A DNA stretch of 64,000 nt, taken from assembly GCF_003628555.1 (NCBI RefSeq), contig NZ_CP021731.1:4588001-4652000 (forward strand). The letters run 5' to 3'. This DNA comes from Azoarcus sp. DN11 (lineage in GTDB: Bacteria; Pseudomonadota; Gammaproteobacteria; Burkholderiales; Rhodocyclaceae). The translations under genes and the position numbers were made by a program. Under the pieces are notes generated by a model that saw only the letters and a list, made by a program, of their open reading frames with translations, searched no databases and was not told where the DNA came from. This document shows, piece by piece, positions 9,306-18,840 of the stretch. How positions within the stretch are numbered: position 1 is the first letter of the stretch; each line of letters begins with the position of its first letter.

Positions 9306-10025
9306 ATGCGCCCGAGCCACCGCCGTCCCGACGAACTGCGTATCGTCCGCATCACTCGCAACTTCACCTGCCACGCCGAAGGATCGGTGCTGGTCGAATT
9401 CGGCGCGACGCGCGTGCTGTGCACCGCCAGCGTCGAGGAGAACGTGCCGCCCTTCCTGCGCGGCAAGGGCCAGGGCTGGGTGACCGCCGAGTACGGCATG
9501 CTGCCACGCTCGACCCACACCCGCAGCGCGCGCGAAGCCGCGAAGGGCAAGCAGAGCGGGCGCACGCAGGAGATCCAGCGCCTGATCGGGCGCAGCCTGC
9601 GCGCGGTGATCGACCTCGCGGCGCTGGGCGAGCGCCAGATCATCGTCGACTGCGACGTGCTGCAGGCCGACGGCGGCACGCGCACGGCGTCGATCACCGG
9701 TGCCTGCGTTGCCGTGCATGACGCGATCGCGAAGCTGGTCGCCGCCGGCAGGCTCGCCGCGAGCCCGCTGCGCGACTTCGTCGCCGCGGTATCGGTGGGC
9801 GTGTACAAGGGCGTGCCGGTGCTCGATCTCGACTATGCCGAGGATTCCGACTGCGACACTGACATGAACGTCGTGATGACCGGCGCCGGCGGCTTCGTCG
9901 AGGTGCAGGGCACGGCCGAGGGCACGCCGTTCACGCGCACGGAACTCGACGCGCTGCTGGCACTCGCAGAGGGAGGCATTCGCCAGCTGTTCGCCGCGCA
10001 GCGCGCGGCCATTGCGGAGCGGTGA
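9306..10025 (+). CDS. rph: Ribonuclease PH
   Basis: A phosphorolytic 3'-5' exoribonuclease that trims tRNA 3' ends. The 239-residue product has the family length. Diagnostic segments are [12 protein letters not shown] at the start, GEGS-type [68 protein letters not shown] and [19 protein letters not shown], with the two acidic metal ligands. It lies 8 bp after the phosphatase gene and 4 bp before rdgB, in one run of genes. Confidence 0.98.
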   Translation: MRPSHRRPDELRIVRITRNFTCHAEGSVLVEFGATRVLCTASVEENVPPFLRGKGQGWVTAEYGMLPRSTHTRSAREAAKGKQSGRTQEIQRLIGRSLRAVIDLAALGERQIIVDCDVLQADGGTRTASITGACVAVHDAIAKLVAAGRLAASPLRDFVAAVSVGVYKGVPVLDLDYAEDSDCDTDMNVVMTGAGGFVEVQGTAEGTPFTRTELDALLALAEGGIRQLFAAQRAAIAER

Positions 10026-10029
10026 CACG

Positions 10030-10626
10030 ATGAGCAAACGACTCGTACTCGCCAGCAACAACGCCAAGAAGGCCACCGAGATGGCGGCGCTGCTCGCGCC
10101 GCTGGGCATCGAGGTGGTGCCGCAGTCGGCCTTCGACATCCCGGAGGCCGAGGAGCCGCACAACACCTTCGTCGAGAACGCGCTCGCGAAGGCGCGCCAC
10201 GCGTCGAGGCTCAGCGGCCTGCCGGCGGTCGCCGACGACTCGGGCCTGTGCGTGATGGCGCTGGCCGGCGCACCGGGCGTGCAGTCGGCGCGCTATGCCG
10301 GCGAGCCGAAGTCCGACGCGCGCAACAACGCGCTGCTGATCGAGCGCCTGGAAGGCGTCAGCGACCGGCGCGCCTTCTTCTACTCGGTGGTGGTGCTGGT
10401 GCGCCACGCCGACGATCCGCGCCCGCTGATCGCCGACGGCGAATGGCACGGCGCGATCCTCGACGCGCCGCGCGGCGAAGGCGGCTTCGGCTACGATCCG
10501 CTGTTCTATCTCCCGCAGATGAGCCAGACCGCCGCCGAACTCGACGCGAAGCTGAAGAACACGCTCAGCCACCGCGGCGCGGCGATGCGCCACCTGCTGA
10601 AAAGGCTGGAAACCGACCCGCTGTGA
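10030..10626 (+). CDS. rdgB: XTP/dITP diphosphatase (RdgB/HAM1)
   Basis: It hydrolyses non-canonical purine triphosphates (ITP, XTP, dITP) to keep them out of DNA and RNA. The 198-residue protein shows LASNNAKKATEM at the start, ENALAKARHASRLSGLPAVADDSGL in the centre, and GGFGYDPLFYLP with SHRGAAM near the end, all HAM1 hallmarks. Its TGA overlaps the GTG start of hemW (GTGA at 10623-10626). Confidence 0.98.
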   Translation: MSKRLVLASNNAKKATEMAALLAPLGIEVVPQSAFDIPEAEEPHNTFVENALAKARHASRLSGLPAVADDSGLCVMALAGAPGVQSARYAGEPKSDARNNALLIERLEGVSDRRAFFYSVVVLVRHADDPRPLIADGEWHGAILDAPRGEGGFGYDPLFYLPQMSQTAAELDAKLKNTLSHRGAAMRHLLKRLETDPL

Positions 10627-11849
10627 CCGAACGCCGCATCATCCCGCTCGCGGTCGCGCCGGCCGCGGGCACGGCGTCCGGCGCCCTGCCGGACCGCCCG
10701 CAGCTCGCCTCCCCGCCGCCGCTCGCGCTGTACGTGCATTACCCGTGGTGCGTGAAGAAGTGTCCGTACTGCGACTTCAACTCGCACGCCCAGCGCGGCG
10801 GCGAGCTGCCCGAGGCGGCCTACATCGACGCGCTCCTCGCCGATCTCGAATCCGCGCTGCCGCAGGTGTGGGGGCGGCGCGTGCATTCGATCTTCTTCGG
10901 CGGCGGCACGCCCAGCCTGATGTCGGCGCAGGGGCTGGACCGGCTGCTCACGGGCATCCACATGCTGCTGCCGCTCGACCCGCTGGCCGAGGTCACGCTG
11001 GAGGCCAACCCCGGCACCGTCGAGGCGGGGCGCTTCCGCGACTACCGCGCGGCGGGCGTGAATCGCCTGTCGCTGGGCATCCAGAGCTTCGACGACCGCC
11101 ACCTCGTCCAACTCGGCCGCATCCACGGCGGCGACGAGGCACGGCGCGCGATCGACACCGCGCTCGCGCACTTCGAGCGCGTGAATCTCGACCTGATGTA
11201 CGCGCTGCCCGAACAGACGCTCGCCGAGGCGCTCGCCGACCTCGCCACCGCGCTGGCCTTTGGCGTCACGCACCTGTCGTGCTACCACCTGACGCTGGAG
11301 CCGAACACGCCCTTCGCGCACAAGCCGCCGCCGCTGCCCGACGACGATCTCTCGGCCGACATGCAGGAGGCGATCGAGGCCCGGCTCGCCGCCGCGGGTT
11401 TCCGCCACTACGAAACTTCGGCCTTCGCGCAGTCGGGCCAGGAGTGCCGGCACAACCTCAACTACTGGACTTTCGGGGATTATCTGGGCATCGGCGCCGG
11501 CGCGCACGGCAAGCTGTCGAGCCACGAGGGCATCGTGCGCGAGATGCGCCACAAGCACCCCACGCGCTACCTCGAAGGCGCGCAGCGGCGCGATTTCGTG
11601 CAGGAACGGCACGAAGTCGGCGTCGCCGAACTGCCTTTCGAGTTCATGATGAACGCGCTGCGCCTCACCGGCGGCTTCCCGCGTCGGCTCTTCGCCGACC
11701 GTACCGGCCTGCCCTTCGCGGCGATCGAGGCGGAACTGATCGAGGCGCGGCAGCGCGGCCTGGTCGAGATCGCCGCCGACGAGATCCGCCCCACTGAACA
11801 GGGGCGGCGCTTCCTCAACGACCTGCTGACGCTGTTCCTGCGCGACTGA
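10623..11849 (+). CDS. hemW: Radical SAM haem chaperone HemW
   Basis: HemW is a radical-SAM protein related to HemN that binds and delivers haem to respiratory enzymes; it is often annotated as a coproporphyrinogen oxidase. The 408-residue product contains YVHYPWCVKKCPYCDFNSHA, in which the CxxxCxxC motif binds the iron-sulphur cluster. It also has FFGGGTPSLM, RLSLGIQSFDDRHL and NYWTFGDYLGIGAGAHGK. The GTG start at 10623 overlaps the rdgB stop. An ATG further upstream would lie inside rdgB. It converges on sppA with only 3 bp between stops. Confidence 0.95.
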   Translation: MTERRIIPLAVAPAAGTASGALPDRPQLASPPPLALYVHYPWCVKKCPYCDFNSHAQRGGELPEAAYIDALLADLESALPQVWGRRVHSIFFGGGTPSLMSAQGLDRLLTGIHMLLPLDPLAEVTLEANPGTVEAGRFRDYRAAGVNRLSLGIQSFDDRHLVQLGRIHGGDEARRAIDTALAHFERVNLDLMYALPEQTLAEALADLATALAFGVTHLSCYHLTLEPNTPFAHKPPPLPDDDLSADMQEAIEARLAAAGFRHYETSAFAQSGQECRHNLNYWTFGDYLGIGAGAHGKLSSHEGIVREMRHKHPTRYLEGAQRRDFVQERHEVGVAELPFEFMMNALRLTGGFPRRLFADRTGLPFAAIEAELIEARQRGLVEIAADEIRPTEQGRRFLNDLLTLFLRD

Positions 11850-11852
11850 GCC

Positions 11853-13658
11853 TCAGGGCGCGTCGCACAGGCAGTGACCGTACAGGTGCTGCGGGTCGTT
11901 CCAGCGCAGCAGGTCGGCGGCTTGCGCCTGCACGCCGGCGAGGAGGCGCGCGAGCGGCGACGCGGCGCCGAGTTCCACCGGCCCTACGGCCGACATCAGG
12001 CGGCGCAGCAGCAGGTGGCGGAGGTTGATCTCGCCGGTCGGCCAGATCGTCTCGTAGTGTTCGAGCTGCGCGCGTTTCGCGGCTGCCGCGATCGCGCCCT
12101 CGAGCCCGCCGAGCTGGTCCACGAGCCCCAGGCGGTGCGCCTTCTCGCCGGTCCATACGCGGCCGCGCGCAATCGCGTCGACCGCGGCGATGTCCTTGCC
12201 GCGCGCGGTCGCGACGATCTCGAGGAAGCGCCGGTAGCTGTGCTCGACGCCGAGCTGTATCGCCTTCGCGAGCGCGGGCTCCAGCGGCCGGCGCGGGTCG
12301 AGCGAACCGGCGAGCGGGCCGGTCGCGACGCGGTCGGTGGTGATGCCCACGCGGTTCAGCGGCTCGGAGAATTCGGGGAACATCGCGAACACGCCGATCG
12401 AGCCGGTGAGCGTTTCCGGCCGCGCCCAGATCTCGTCCGCGCCGGCCGCCACCCAGTAGCCGCCGGACGCCGCGACCGAGCTCATCGACGCGACGACGGG
12501 CTTGCCGGCCTTGCGCGTGAGCTCCAGTTCGCGGCGGATCACCTCGGATGCCCAGGCGCTGCCGCCGGGGCTGTCCACGCGCAACACGACCGCCTTCACG
12601 TGCTCGTCCTCGCGCGCCGCGCGGATCTGCGCCGCGAGGCTGTCCCCGCCCACCGAATCCTCGTCCGCCGCGCCATCGACGATGGAGCCCTGCGCGACCA
12701 GCACCGCGACGTGTGCGTCCTCGTGCGGACGCGCGGCGCGCACCGCGGCGAGGTAGTCGTCCGCCTCGATGCGGCGATAGTCCTTGCCGTCCGCGCCGAT
12801 GCGCGCCTTCAGCAAGTCGTGCCACTCGTCGCGCTGGCTCAGCGCATCGACGAGACCGGACTCGCGCGCGGCACGTGCGGTGTCGCCGTCGGCGGCCTCG
12901 AGCACGTCGGCGTAGCGGTCGACGTAACGGTTCAACACCTCCGGGGCAAGCTTGCGGCTGCTCGCGATGCGTTCGCGCATGCCCTTCCACAAGGCGTCGA
13001 GGAGTTCGACCGACGACGCGCGGTCCTCGTCCGACATGCCGGTGCGCGTGAAGGGCTCGGCGAAGGACTTGTATTCGCCGACCCGGAACACATGCACCTT
13101 CACGCCCAGCGCGTCGAGCGCCCCCTTGTAGTAGCTGACGTTGCGTGCGAGGCCCGGCAGCAGCACGAAACCGTCGGGCGCGAGATGCACTTCGTCGGCC
13201 ACGCTGGCGAGGAAGTACTGCCCCTGCGTGTAGCGCTCGCCGCGCGCATACACGGGCTTGCCGCCACTCTTGAACGCGAGGATCTCGTCGCGCAGCTCGG
13301 AGAGCTTGGACAGCCCGCCCTCGCCGAGGAGATCGGTCTCGATGACCAGCGCCTTGATGCGCTTGTCCTCGCGCGCCGCGCGCACCGCCTCGATCATGTC
13401 GGGCAGCGAGGTCTGGGCCACCGATGCGCCGCCCGCGCGGATGATGCCCAGCGGGTCGTCGACGCGCACGCGCTCGACCAGCGTGCCCGCAGGCCGCAGC
13501 AGCAGCGCCGCCCCGTCGGGCACGGACGGCCCCGGACGGAGCGCGAACACCAGGACCAGCGCCAGCACCAGCAGGAACACGAGCGTGAGGACGACGCGCC
13601 GCAGCAAGTCGACTGCCCACCAGAGTCCCGCCAACATCCTGCCCAGAAATCCAAACAT
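11853..13658 (-). CDS. sppA: Signal peptide peptidase SppA, 67 kDa type
   Basis: A membrane serine protease that degrades cleaved signal peptides. The 601-residue product is the long (67K) form with two tandem S49 domains. A single N-terminal membrane helix (VVLTLVFLLVLALVLVFAL, about residues 22-40) anchors it with the catalytic part in the periplasm. The second domain carries VASMSSVAASGGYWVAAGADE, which holds the catalytic serine, and the GSIGVFAMFPEF that follows. The first domain supplies the lysine (GEYKSFAEPFTR). It is separated from trmB by 119 bp. Confidence 0.94.
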   Translation of the reverse strand: MFGFLGRMLAGLWWAVDLLRRVVLTLVFLLVLALVLVFALRPGPSVPDGAALLLRPAGTLVERVRVDDPLGIIRAGGASVAQTSLPDMIEAVRAAREDKRIKALVIETDLLGEGGLSKLSELRDEILAFKSGGKPVYARGERYTQGQYFLASVADEVHLAPDGFVLLPGLARNVSYYKGALDALGVKVHVFRVGEYKSFAEPFTRTGMSDEDRASSVELLDALWKGMRERIASSRKLAPEVLNRYVDRYADVLEAADGDTARAARESGLVDALSQRDEWHDLLKARIGADGKDYRRIEADDYLAAVRAARPHEDAHVAVLVAQGSIVDGAADEDSVGGDSLAAQIRAAREDEHVKAVVLRVDSPGGSAWASEVIRRELELTRKAGKPVVASMSSVAASGGYWVAAGADEIWARPETLTGSIGVFAMFPEFSEPLNRVGITTDRVATGPLAGSLDPRRPLEPALAKAIQLGVEHSYRRFLEIVATARGKDIAAVDAIARGRVWTGEKAHRLGLVDQLGGLEGAIAAAAKRAQLEHYETIWPTGEINLRHLLLRRLMSAVGPVELGAASPLARLLAGVQAQAADLLRWNDPQHLYGHCLCDAP

Positions 13659-13777
13659 GCGCCTTACCTCGGTTCGCCCGGGGGGAGCGGCTTCAGCCGC
13701 GAACGGACGTTATGCCGAATGCTACCCGATCCTGGCGGATGCCGCGCCTGCCGCCATCTTCGCGGTGACCCGGGGCA

Positions 13778-14560
13778 TCACCCGCGCCGCCGGAACACCA
13801 GATCCCACACGCCGTGGCCGAGCCTGAGGCCGCGGTTCTCGAACTTCGTCAGCGGCCGGTAGTCCGGGCGCGGCGCGAAGCCTGCCGCGGTGTTTTCCAG
13901 CGCGGGTTCGGCGGACAGGACCTCCAGCATCCAGTGGGCGTACTCCTCCCAGTCCGTCGCGCAGTGCAGGTAGCCGCCCGGCGCCAGGCGCGAGGCGATC
14001 AGCGCGACGAAGTCGGGCTGGATGATGCGCCGCTTGTGGTGGCGCTTCTTGCGCCAGGGATCGGGGAAGAACACATGCACGCCCGCGAGCGCACCTTCCG
14101 GGATCATGTCGCGCAGCACCTCGACGGCGTCGTGCTGCATGATGCGCAGGTTGGCAAGATCATTCTCGGCGATCAGCTTGCACAGGCTACCGACGCCGGG
14201 CCCATGCACCTCGATGCCGAGGAAATCCCGGTCGGGCAGCGCCGCGGCGATCTTCGCGGTGGTTTCGCCCATGCCGAAGCCGATCTCGACGATCTTCGGC
14301 GCGCTGCGGCCGAAGGCGGCGTCGAGGTCGAGCGGCGCGACGCGGTAGGGAATCGAGACCTTGGGGAAGGTCTCCTCGAGGTGGCGTTGCTGCGCGACCG
14401 ACATGCGGCCCTGGCGCAACACGAAGCTGCGGATCGAGCGGCTGGAAAAGCGCGCCTCGGGGTCGCCCTGCGGCGAACAGGGGACCGCGGCGACCGCGGT
14501 ATCGGGCGTGGCGTTGCCGGGCAGGTCGGAAGCCGGCTGGTCGGGAGTCGTTGCAGTCAT
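13778..14560 (-). CDS. trmB: tRNA (guanine-46-N7)-methyltransferase
   Basis: The enzyme methylates N7 of G46 in the tRNA variable loop with SAM. The 260-residue product shows the SAM-binding [29 protein letters not shown], then [16 protein letters not shown], the catalytic signature of TrmB, and [15 protein letters not shown]. About 40 poorly conserved residues precede the domain. I took the ATG at 14560 because earlier in-frame codons run into the thiG region. It is the third gene of thiS-thiG-trmB. Confidence 0.95.
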   Translation of the reverse strand: MTATTPDQPASDLPGNATPDTAVAAVPCSPQGDPEARFSSRSIRSFVLRQGRMSVAQQRHLEETFPKVSIPYRVAPLDLDAAFGRSAPKIVEIGFGMGETTAKIAAALPDRDFLGIEVHGPGVGSLCKLIAENDLANLRIMQHDAVEVLRDMIPEGALAGVHVFFPDPWRKKRHHKRRIIQPDFVALIASRLAPGGYLHCATDWEEYAHWMLEVLSAEPALENTAAGFAPRPDYRPLTKFENRGLRLGHGVWDLVFRRRG

Positions 14561-14673
14561 CGTGTGGGGGCGGGCGGCGACGGCACGGAAACGGTCGCGC
14601 CCCGCTGGCGGATCGGGAAGGGGAATGCGGGAGTCGCAGCGGCCCGCGAAGCGCGCGCCGCCGCGCGGGCGGC

Positions 14674-15459
14674 TTACGAGCCGATCAGGCCGCTCGTCGG
14701 CGAGCTCGGGTCGGCGGAGTAGAACTTGCGCGGCATGCGCCCGGCACGGAAGGCTTCGCGCCCGGCCTCGACCGCCTTCTTCATCGCGCTGGCCATCAGC
14801 ACCGGATTTTGCGCGTGCGCGATCGCGGTGTTCATCAACACGCCGTCGCAGCCCAGCTCCATCGCGATCGCCGCGTCGGACGCAGTGCCGACGCCGGCGT
14901 CGACGAGGACCGGCACCTTCGCCTGGTCGATGATGAGGCGCAGGTTCCACGGGTTGACGATGCCCATGCCGGAGCCGATCAGCGACGCGAGCGGCATCAC
15001 CGCGGCGCAGCCCATGTCTTCGAGCATCTTCGCCTGGATCGGGTCGTCGGCGCAGTACACCATCACGTCGAAACCGTCCTTCACGAGGATCTCCGCGGCC
15101 TTGAGCGTCTCGGGCATGTTCGGGAACAGCGTCTTCGGGTCGCCCAGCACCTCGAGTTTCACCAGCGCGTGACCGTCGAGCAGTTCGCGCGCGAGGCGCA
15201 GCGTGCGCACCGCATCGTCGGCCGTATAGCAGCCGGCCGTGTTGGGCAGGATCGTGAAGCGGTCGGGCGGCAGCGCGTCGAGCAGGTTGGGCTCGCCGGC
15301 GTTCTGGCCGATGTTGGTGCGGCGGATCGCGACAGTGACGATCTCGGCGCCGCTCGCGTCGATCGCCGTGCGCGTCTCGGCGAAGTCCTTGTACTTGCCG
15401 GTGCCGACGAGGAGGCGGGAGCCGTAGGACTTGCCGGCGATGACCAGGGAGTCGTTCAT
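14674..15459 (-). CDS. thiG: Thiazole synthase ThiG
   Basis: ThiG forms the thiazole phosphate of thiamine from deoxyxylulose phosphate, dehydroglycine and ThiS-thiocarboxylate. The 261-residue TIM-barrel protein has [13 protein letters not shown] at the N-terminus, [42 protein letters not shown] and [20 protein letters not shown]. It lies 57 bp after thiS. I see no TPP riboswitch upstream of thiS, where one might be expected. Confidence 0.97.
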   Translation of the reverse strand: MNDSLVIAGKSYGSRLLVGTGKYKDFAETRTAIDASGAEIVTVAIRRTNIGQNAGEPNLLDALPPDRFTILPNTAGCYTADDAVRTLRLARELLDGHALVKLEVLGDPKTLFPNMPETLKAAEILVKDGFDVMVYCADDPIQAKMLEDMGCAAVMPLASLIGSGMGIVNPWNLRLIIDQAKVPVLVDAGVGTASDAAIAMELGCDGVLMNTAIAHAQNPVLMASAMKKAVEAGREAFRAGRMPRKFYSADPSSPTSGLIGS

Positions 15460-15516
15460 GTTCGACCTGCGGGAATTCGGGGTTGAGGGAGAAGCGAGGA
15501 TAGCGGCGCGAGTCGA

Positions 15517-15720
15517 TCAGCCGCCGCCGACGGCGACGACGATCTCCAGGCGGTCGCCGTCCGCGAGCACGGTCTCGGCGTGCCGCCCCTTGGGGACGAT
15601 CTCGCCGTTGCGCTCGACCGCCAGCCGCTTGCCGGCGAGTTGTCGCGCCTCGAGCAGCGCATGCACCGTCAGCGCCCGTTCGAGGCGTTCCGGCTGGCCG
15701 TTGATGGTGAGCTGGATCAT
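15517..15720 (-). CDS. thiS: Sulphur carrier protein ThiS
   Basis: A 67-residue ubiquitin-like carrier whose C-terminal glycine is thiocarboxylated and gives its sulphur to ThiG. The sequence starts [11 protein letters not shown] and ends VVAVGGG, the required Gly-Gly tail. The ATG at 15720 fits the family length. An in-frame start 39 bp further upstream would add residues that no ThiS has. First gene of thiS-thiG-trmB. Confidence 0.95.
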   Translation of the reverse strand: MIQLTINGQPERLERALTVHALLEARQLAGKRLAVERNGEIVPKGRHAETVLADGDRLEIVVAVGGG

Positions 15721-15843
15721 GGGGAAACCGTCTGAAGCATCGGACAAAAATCTTACCACGCCCCGCGCCGCGCTCCCGACGCATTGCGCAGTGCCATCCC
15801 GGCCATTAGAATGGCGCCTCGGTTCGCGGCGCGGACCGGAAAA

Positions 15844-15918
15844 GCGGGTGTCGTATAATGGCTATTACCTCAGCTTCCCAAGCTGATGACGAGGGTTCGA
15901 TTCCCTTCACCCGCTCCA
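15844..15918 (+). tRNA. tRNA-Gly (anticodon CCC), CCA encoded
   Basis: The 75-nt gene folds as a complete cloverleaf. The acceptor stem GCGGGTG (15844-15850) pairs with CACCCGC (15908-15914), followed by the discriminator T and an encoded CCA. The anticodon stem TCAGC/GCTGA encloses TTCCCAA, giving anticodon CCC. The T arm has GAGGG-TTCGATT-CCCTT. Its 3' end is where the integrase-bearing element begins, so the gene doubles as the likely attachment site. Confidence 0.95.
15900..15918 (+). other. Probable attachment site (attL) in the tRNA-Gly 3' end
   Basis: ICEclc/PAGI-2-type integrases recombine within the last 18 bp or so of glycine tRNA genes, and an integrase of that type starts 223 bp downstream reading away from the tRNA. 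The 3' end of the tRNA (ending CTTCACCCGCTCCA) is therefore the expected left junction. I found no second copy in the window, so the right junction should lie beyond 64000 or be lost. Confidence 0.55.
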
Positions 15919-16141
15919 ATTAGGCTTCCATGGAGATCCACTGAGCTCCATAAGCTGTTGTCAGCAAAGAATTTTTCGCTAGACAACATTCCAATGAGAT
16001 CCACCGAAATCCACCCACTGCTGGACTAAATTAGTCCATCCGGCAGTCCATCAAAGCGGTTGTGTTCGAGTCCGGATTGTTCCTTGGGCCGAGCGGGTGC
16101 CGGGATGAGCATCTGACTCCTGACTCTGTTCAGGAGCAAGC

Positions 16142-18010
16142 ATGGCACTCACCGACATGTTCGTCCGGCAGGCGAAGGCCACCGGAAAGGACTACACGAT
16201 CCCCGATTTCGACGGCCTCTCGTTGGCCGTCTCGGACAAGGGCACCAAGTCCTGGCACTTTCGTTACACCTGGCTGGGCCGACAGAAGCGGATGTCCCTG
16301 GGGACGTACCCGGAGATCAGCCTGCGCGAAGCGCGGGAGCGCCGCGACAATGCGCGGGCGCTGGTGGCCAAGGGCATCAACCCACAGCGGCAGCGAGAGA
16401 AGGATCGGCGCATCGCCACCCAGGCCGAGCAGAACACCTTTGAGGCGGTGTACGACAAGTGGCTCGCCTTCCGGGCGCAGGGGCGCCTCAAGAAAGGCCG
16501 GCAGACCACGCTGTCGATGATCCCGCGCATCTTCAAGAACGACATCCTGCCGAGCCTGCGCAAGCGTTCGATCTACGAGATCACCCGCGCCGACCTACTT
16601 GAAATCGTCGGCCGCATCGAGAAGCGCGGCGCGCCATCCATCGCCGAGAAGGTGCGCACCTGGTTCAACCAGCTCTTCCGGTATGCCCTCGTGATCGTGC
16701 CGGGCCTGGAACAGAACCCGGCCTCCGACCTGGATGTGGTCGCCATGCCCCAGCCGCCGGTACGCCACAACCCCTTCCTGCGCATGCCCGAATTGCCCGA
16801 GTTCTTGCAGTTGCTGCGCAAGTACCCCGGCAAGCTGAAAACGCAGCTTGGCCTCCGCCTGCTGTTGCTGACCGGCGTGCGGACCGGGGAACTGCGGCTG
16901 GCGACGCCAGACCAGTTCCACCTCGACGATGGCCTGTGGATCATCCCGCCGGAGGTGGTGAAACAGCTGGAATTGAAGATGCAGAAGGAGAACGTCCGGC
17001 CGGAGGACATCCCACCCTACATCGTGCCGCTGTCCGTGCAGGCGATCGAGATCGTTCGGCACATGCTCGACCAGTCCAAGCCAGCCCAGACGTACCTGTT
17101 CCCGGGGGACAAGAGCCTCAAGCAGCGCATCAGCGAGAACACCCTCAACAAGGCACTGCATCGCTTGGGATACGAGGGCCGGCTGACCGGCCACGGCATC
17201 CGCGGAACCATCTCGACCGCACTCAACGAACTGGGGTATCCCGAGAAGTGGGTGGATGCACAGCTTTCCCACGTCGATCCCAACCAGGTTCGCGCAACCT
17301 ACAACCACGCCAAGTATGTGGAGCAGCGCCGACGCATGATGCAGGACTGGGCGGACCGGCTGGACCTGTTCGAGCAGGGGCAGGTCGAAGCGGCCAGTAC
17401 GCTGCTGACCATTCAACTGGATGGCTTTCCCGTGGTCGCCACCGAAGCGGAGGAGCAACCGTTGTCGGCGGCCAGGGCTGCTCCCACGCTGGTGGTGTCG
17501 CAACCGCTCCAGGGGGCCATGGCGCTGGCCACGGCTCCGGTGCAGCGCCTTTCCGCAGTGCGCGTGCCCAAGATCGAGCCGGCCATCTCCAACGTCCAGC
17601 GCGAGCGGATGATCCTGCTCGACATTCTGGAGGCTCCGCACAACCTGTCGGTCGCCGACTATGCCAAGCTCGCAGGCAAGTCCCGTCGCTGGATCACTTA
17701 CGAAATCCAGGCCGGCAACCTCCTGTCGATCAGCCTGGGCAACCGGGGACAGCGCGTGCCGGATTGGCAGCTCGATCCGCTCAAGCGCAGGCTGATCCAA
17801 ACCATCCTCAAGCAGATGCCCCCGGGAGTCGACACTTGGCACATCTACCATGCCCTTATACGTCCGAACGATCTCTTCCAAGGGCAGTCCCCCATCGAGG
17901 CGGTGACGCCGGAGAATCTGCACCTCGCCGTCCATCTGGTATGCAGCGCCGTCAGCGAAAGGGTGGTGCAACGCGATAGTCGGACTCCACAACTGCCCCG
18001 GTACGCCTAG
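16142..18010 (+). CDS. int: Tyrosine integrase, ICEclc/PAGI-2 (IntB13-like) type
   Basis: A 622-residue site-specific recombinase. The N-terminal arm-binding DUF4102 domain (residues 1-90, MALTDMFVRQAKATGK, MSLGTYPEISLREARERRD) precedes a core-binding part and the catalytic domain. Catalytic residues are R247 (LTGVRTGELR), the HGIR box H351/R354, H377 (LSH) and the nucleophile Y387 (ATYNHAKY). About 220 residues follow the catalytic domain, ending in a helical part with VADYAKLAGKSRRWITYEIQ, which may be a DNA-binding helix-turn-helix. Such long C-termini are a mark of the IntB13 group. Its place just after tRNA-Gly agrees. The reading frame is intact, so the element may still excise. Confidence 0.9.
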   Translation: MALTDMFVRQAKATGKDYTIPDFDGLSLAVSDKGTKSWHFRYTWLGRQKRMSLGTYPEISLREARERRDNARALVAKGINPQRQREKDRRIATQAEQNTFEAVYDKWLAFRAQGRLKKGRQTTLSMIPRIFKNDILPSLRKRSIYEITRADLLEIVGRIEKRGAPSIAEKVRTWFNQLFRYALVIVPGLEQNPASDLDVVAMPQPPVRHNPFLRMPELPEFLQLLRKYPGKLKTQLGLRLLLLTGVRTGELRLATPDQFHLDDGLWIIPPEVVKQLELKMQKENVRPEDIPPYIVPLSVQAIEIVRHMLDQSKPAQTYLFPGDKSLKQRISENTLNKALHRLGYEGRLTGHGIRGTISTALNELGYPEKWVDAQLSHVDPNQVRATYNHAKYVEQRRRMMQDWADRLDLFEQGQVEAASTLLTIQLDGFPVVATEAEEQPLSAARAAPTLVVSQPLQGAMALATAPVQRLSAVRVPKIEPAISNVQRERMILLDILEAPHNLSVADYAKLAGKSRRWITYEIQAGNLLSISLGNRGQRVPDWQLDPLKRRLIQTILKQMPPGVDTWHIYHALIRPNDLFQGQSPIEAVTPENLHLAVHLVCSAVSERVVQRDSRTPQLPRYA

Positions 18011-18095
18011 CGATACGCGCGATGGCGAACTTGCACTGCAAGATGCCGCGTGCCGCTTTCGTCTGGAAACACGCGAACGTACGATGGACGCCTCA

Positions 18096-18746
18096 TCACG
18101 CCGGCTTGGTCTCCGTGATCTTCGCCGCCCGTTCGGCAAACCTCTCGACAGCCGGCACACACCCTCGCGACGGCAGCAGCAACTGGGTTCGGATGAGATA
18201 GGGACCGCCGGCCAGGGGGCGCATGGCAACACCCCAGCCACGTGCCTGCGCGATGCGCGATCGGGGCGCAATGCCGACACCGTAGCCTGCCGCCACCAGC
18301 AGAGCCATGAGTTCGAAGGAATTGACCTCCCGGGCAGAACGGTCTTCAGGCCCAATGACAGCATCAACCTGCTGGCTCAGCGCTTCACATGCCCGTGGGC
18401 ACCGCCGAACCAATGGATAGTGCAGCAGCGCATCCAATGACACCTCGACGTGGGCAAGCAGCGGCGAGCGTAACGGAACCGCCAAAGCCAGTTCGTCACC
18501 CCAAAGTGGCTGAGTGTCCAACGCCAGGTGCGTTGACGTCGTCCCCACCGCCATGCCCATGTCGCAATCGCCGTTTTCCAGGCCACGGACCAGATCGCCG
18601 GCAGTGGCCTCCTGCAGCAGGACGAGGGTTTCCGGCTCCTCGACACGCTGCAGGGCAAGCAGTGTCGCCAGCTGTGGCGACAGCGCGTCAGCCGAAACGG
18701 CGAGTTTGAGTATCGACGATTGGCTGGGGGCACTCATGGATGCCAT
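18096..18746 (-). CDS. Orphan LysR-type substrate-binding domain protein (no DNA-binding domain)
   Basis: About 216 residues that match only the effector-binding half of a LysR regulator: LKLAVSADALSPQLATLLAL, GDCDMGMAVGTTSTHLALDTQ, LALAVPLRSPLLAHVEVSLD, LVAAGYGVGIAPRSRI. The N-terminal helix-turn-helix is absent, and no helix-turn-helix coding sequence precedes it. The start is uncertain (ATG 18746 or 18737; a TTG lies at 18776) with no strong ribosome-binding site. It diverges from an XRE regulator gene. It could be a stand-alone sensor working with that regulator, or a truncated relic. The clean reading frame argues against old decay. Confidence 0.75.
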   Translation of the reverse strand: MASMSAPSQSSILKLAVSADALSPQLATLLALQRVEEPETLVLLQEATAGDLVRGLENGDCDMGMAVGTTSTHLALDTQPLWGDELALAVPLRSPLLAHVEVSLDALLHYPLVRRCPRACEALSQQVDAVIGPEDRSAREVNSFELMALLVAAGYGVGIAPRSRIAQARGWGVAMRPLAGGPYLIRTQLLLPSRGCVPAVERFAERAAKITETKPA

Positions 18747-18791
18747 TTCGTGATGGAGGCCAGACCGTGGCAGCAAGCATCATAGCAAAGA

Positions 18792-18803
18792 GTTAAATTT
18801 AAC
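18792..18803. promoter_or_regulatory. Candidate operator: 12-bp perfect palindrome GTTAAATTTAAC
   Basis: The palindrome lies in the 94-bp AT-rich divergent region between the orphan LysR domain gene and the XRE gene, with a half-site-like GGTTAAAA a few bases on. Its position fits autoregulation by the XRE protein. This is inference from placement and symmetry. Confidence 0.4.
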
Positions 18804-18840
18804 GTGGTTAAAAGTATCGCGATATTCGACGCTTTTGCCG

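Noticed and set aside
15721..15843. TPP riboswitch ahead of thiS
   Set aside because: The conserved CUGAGA and thi-box pattern is not present in the leader.
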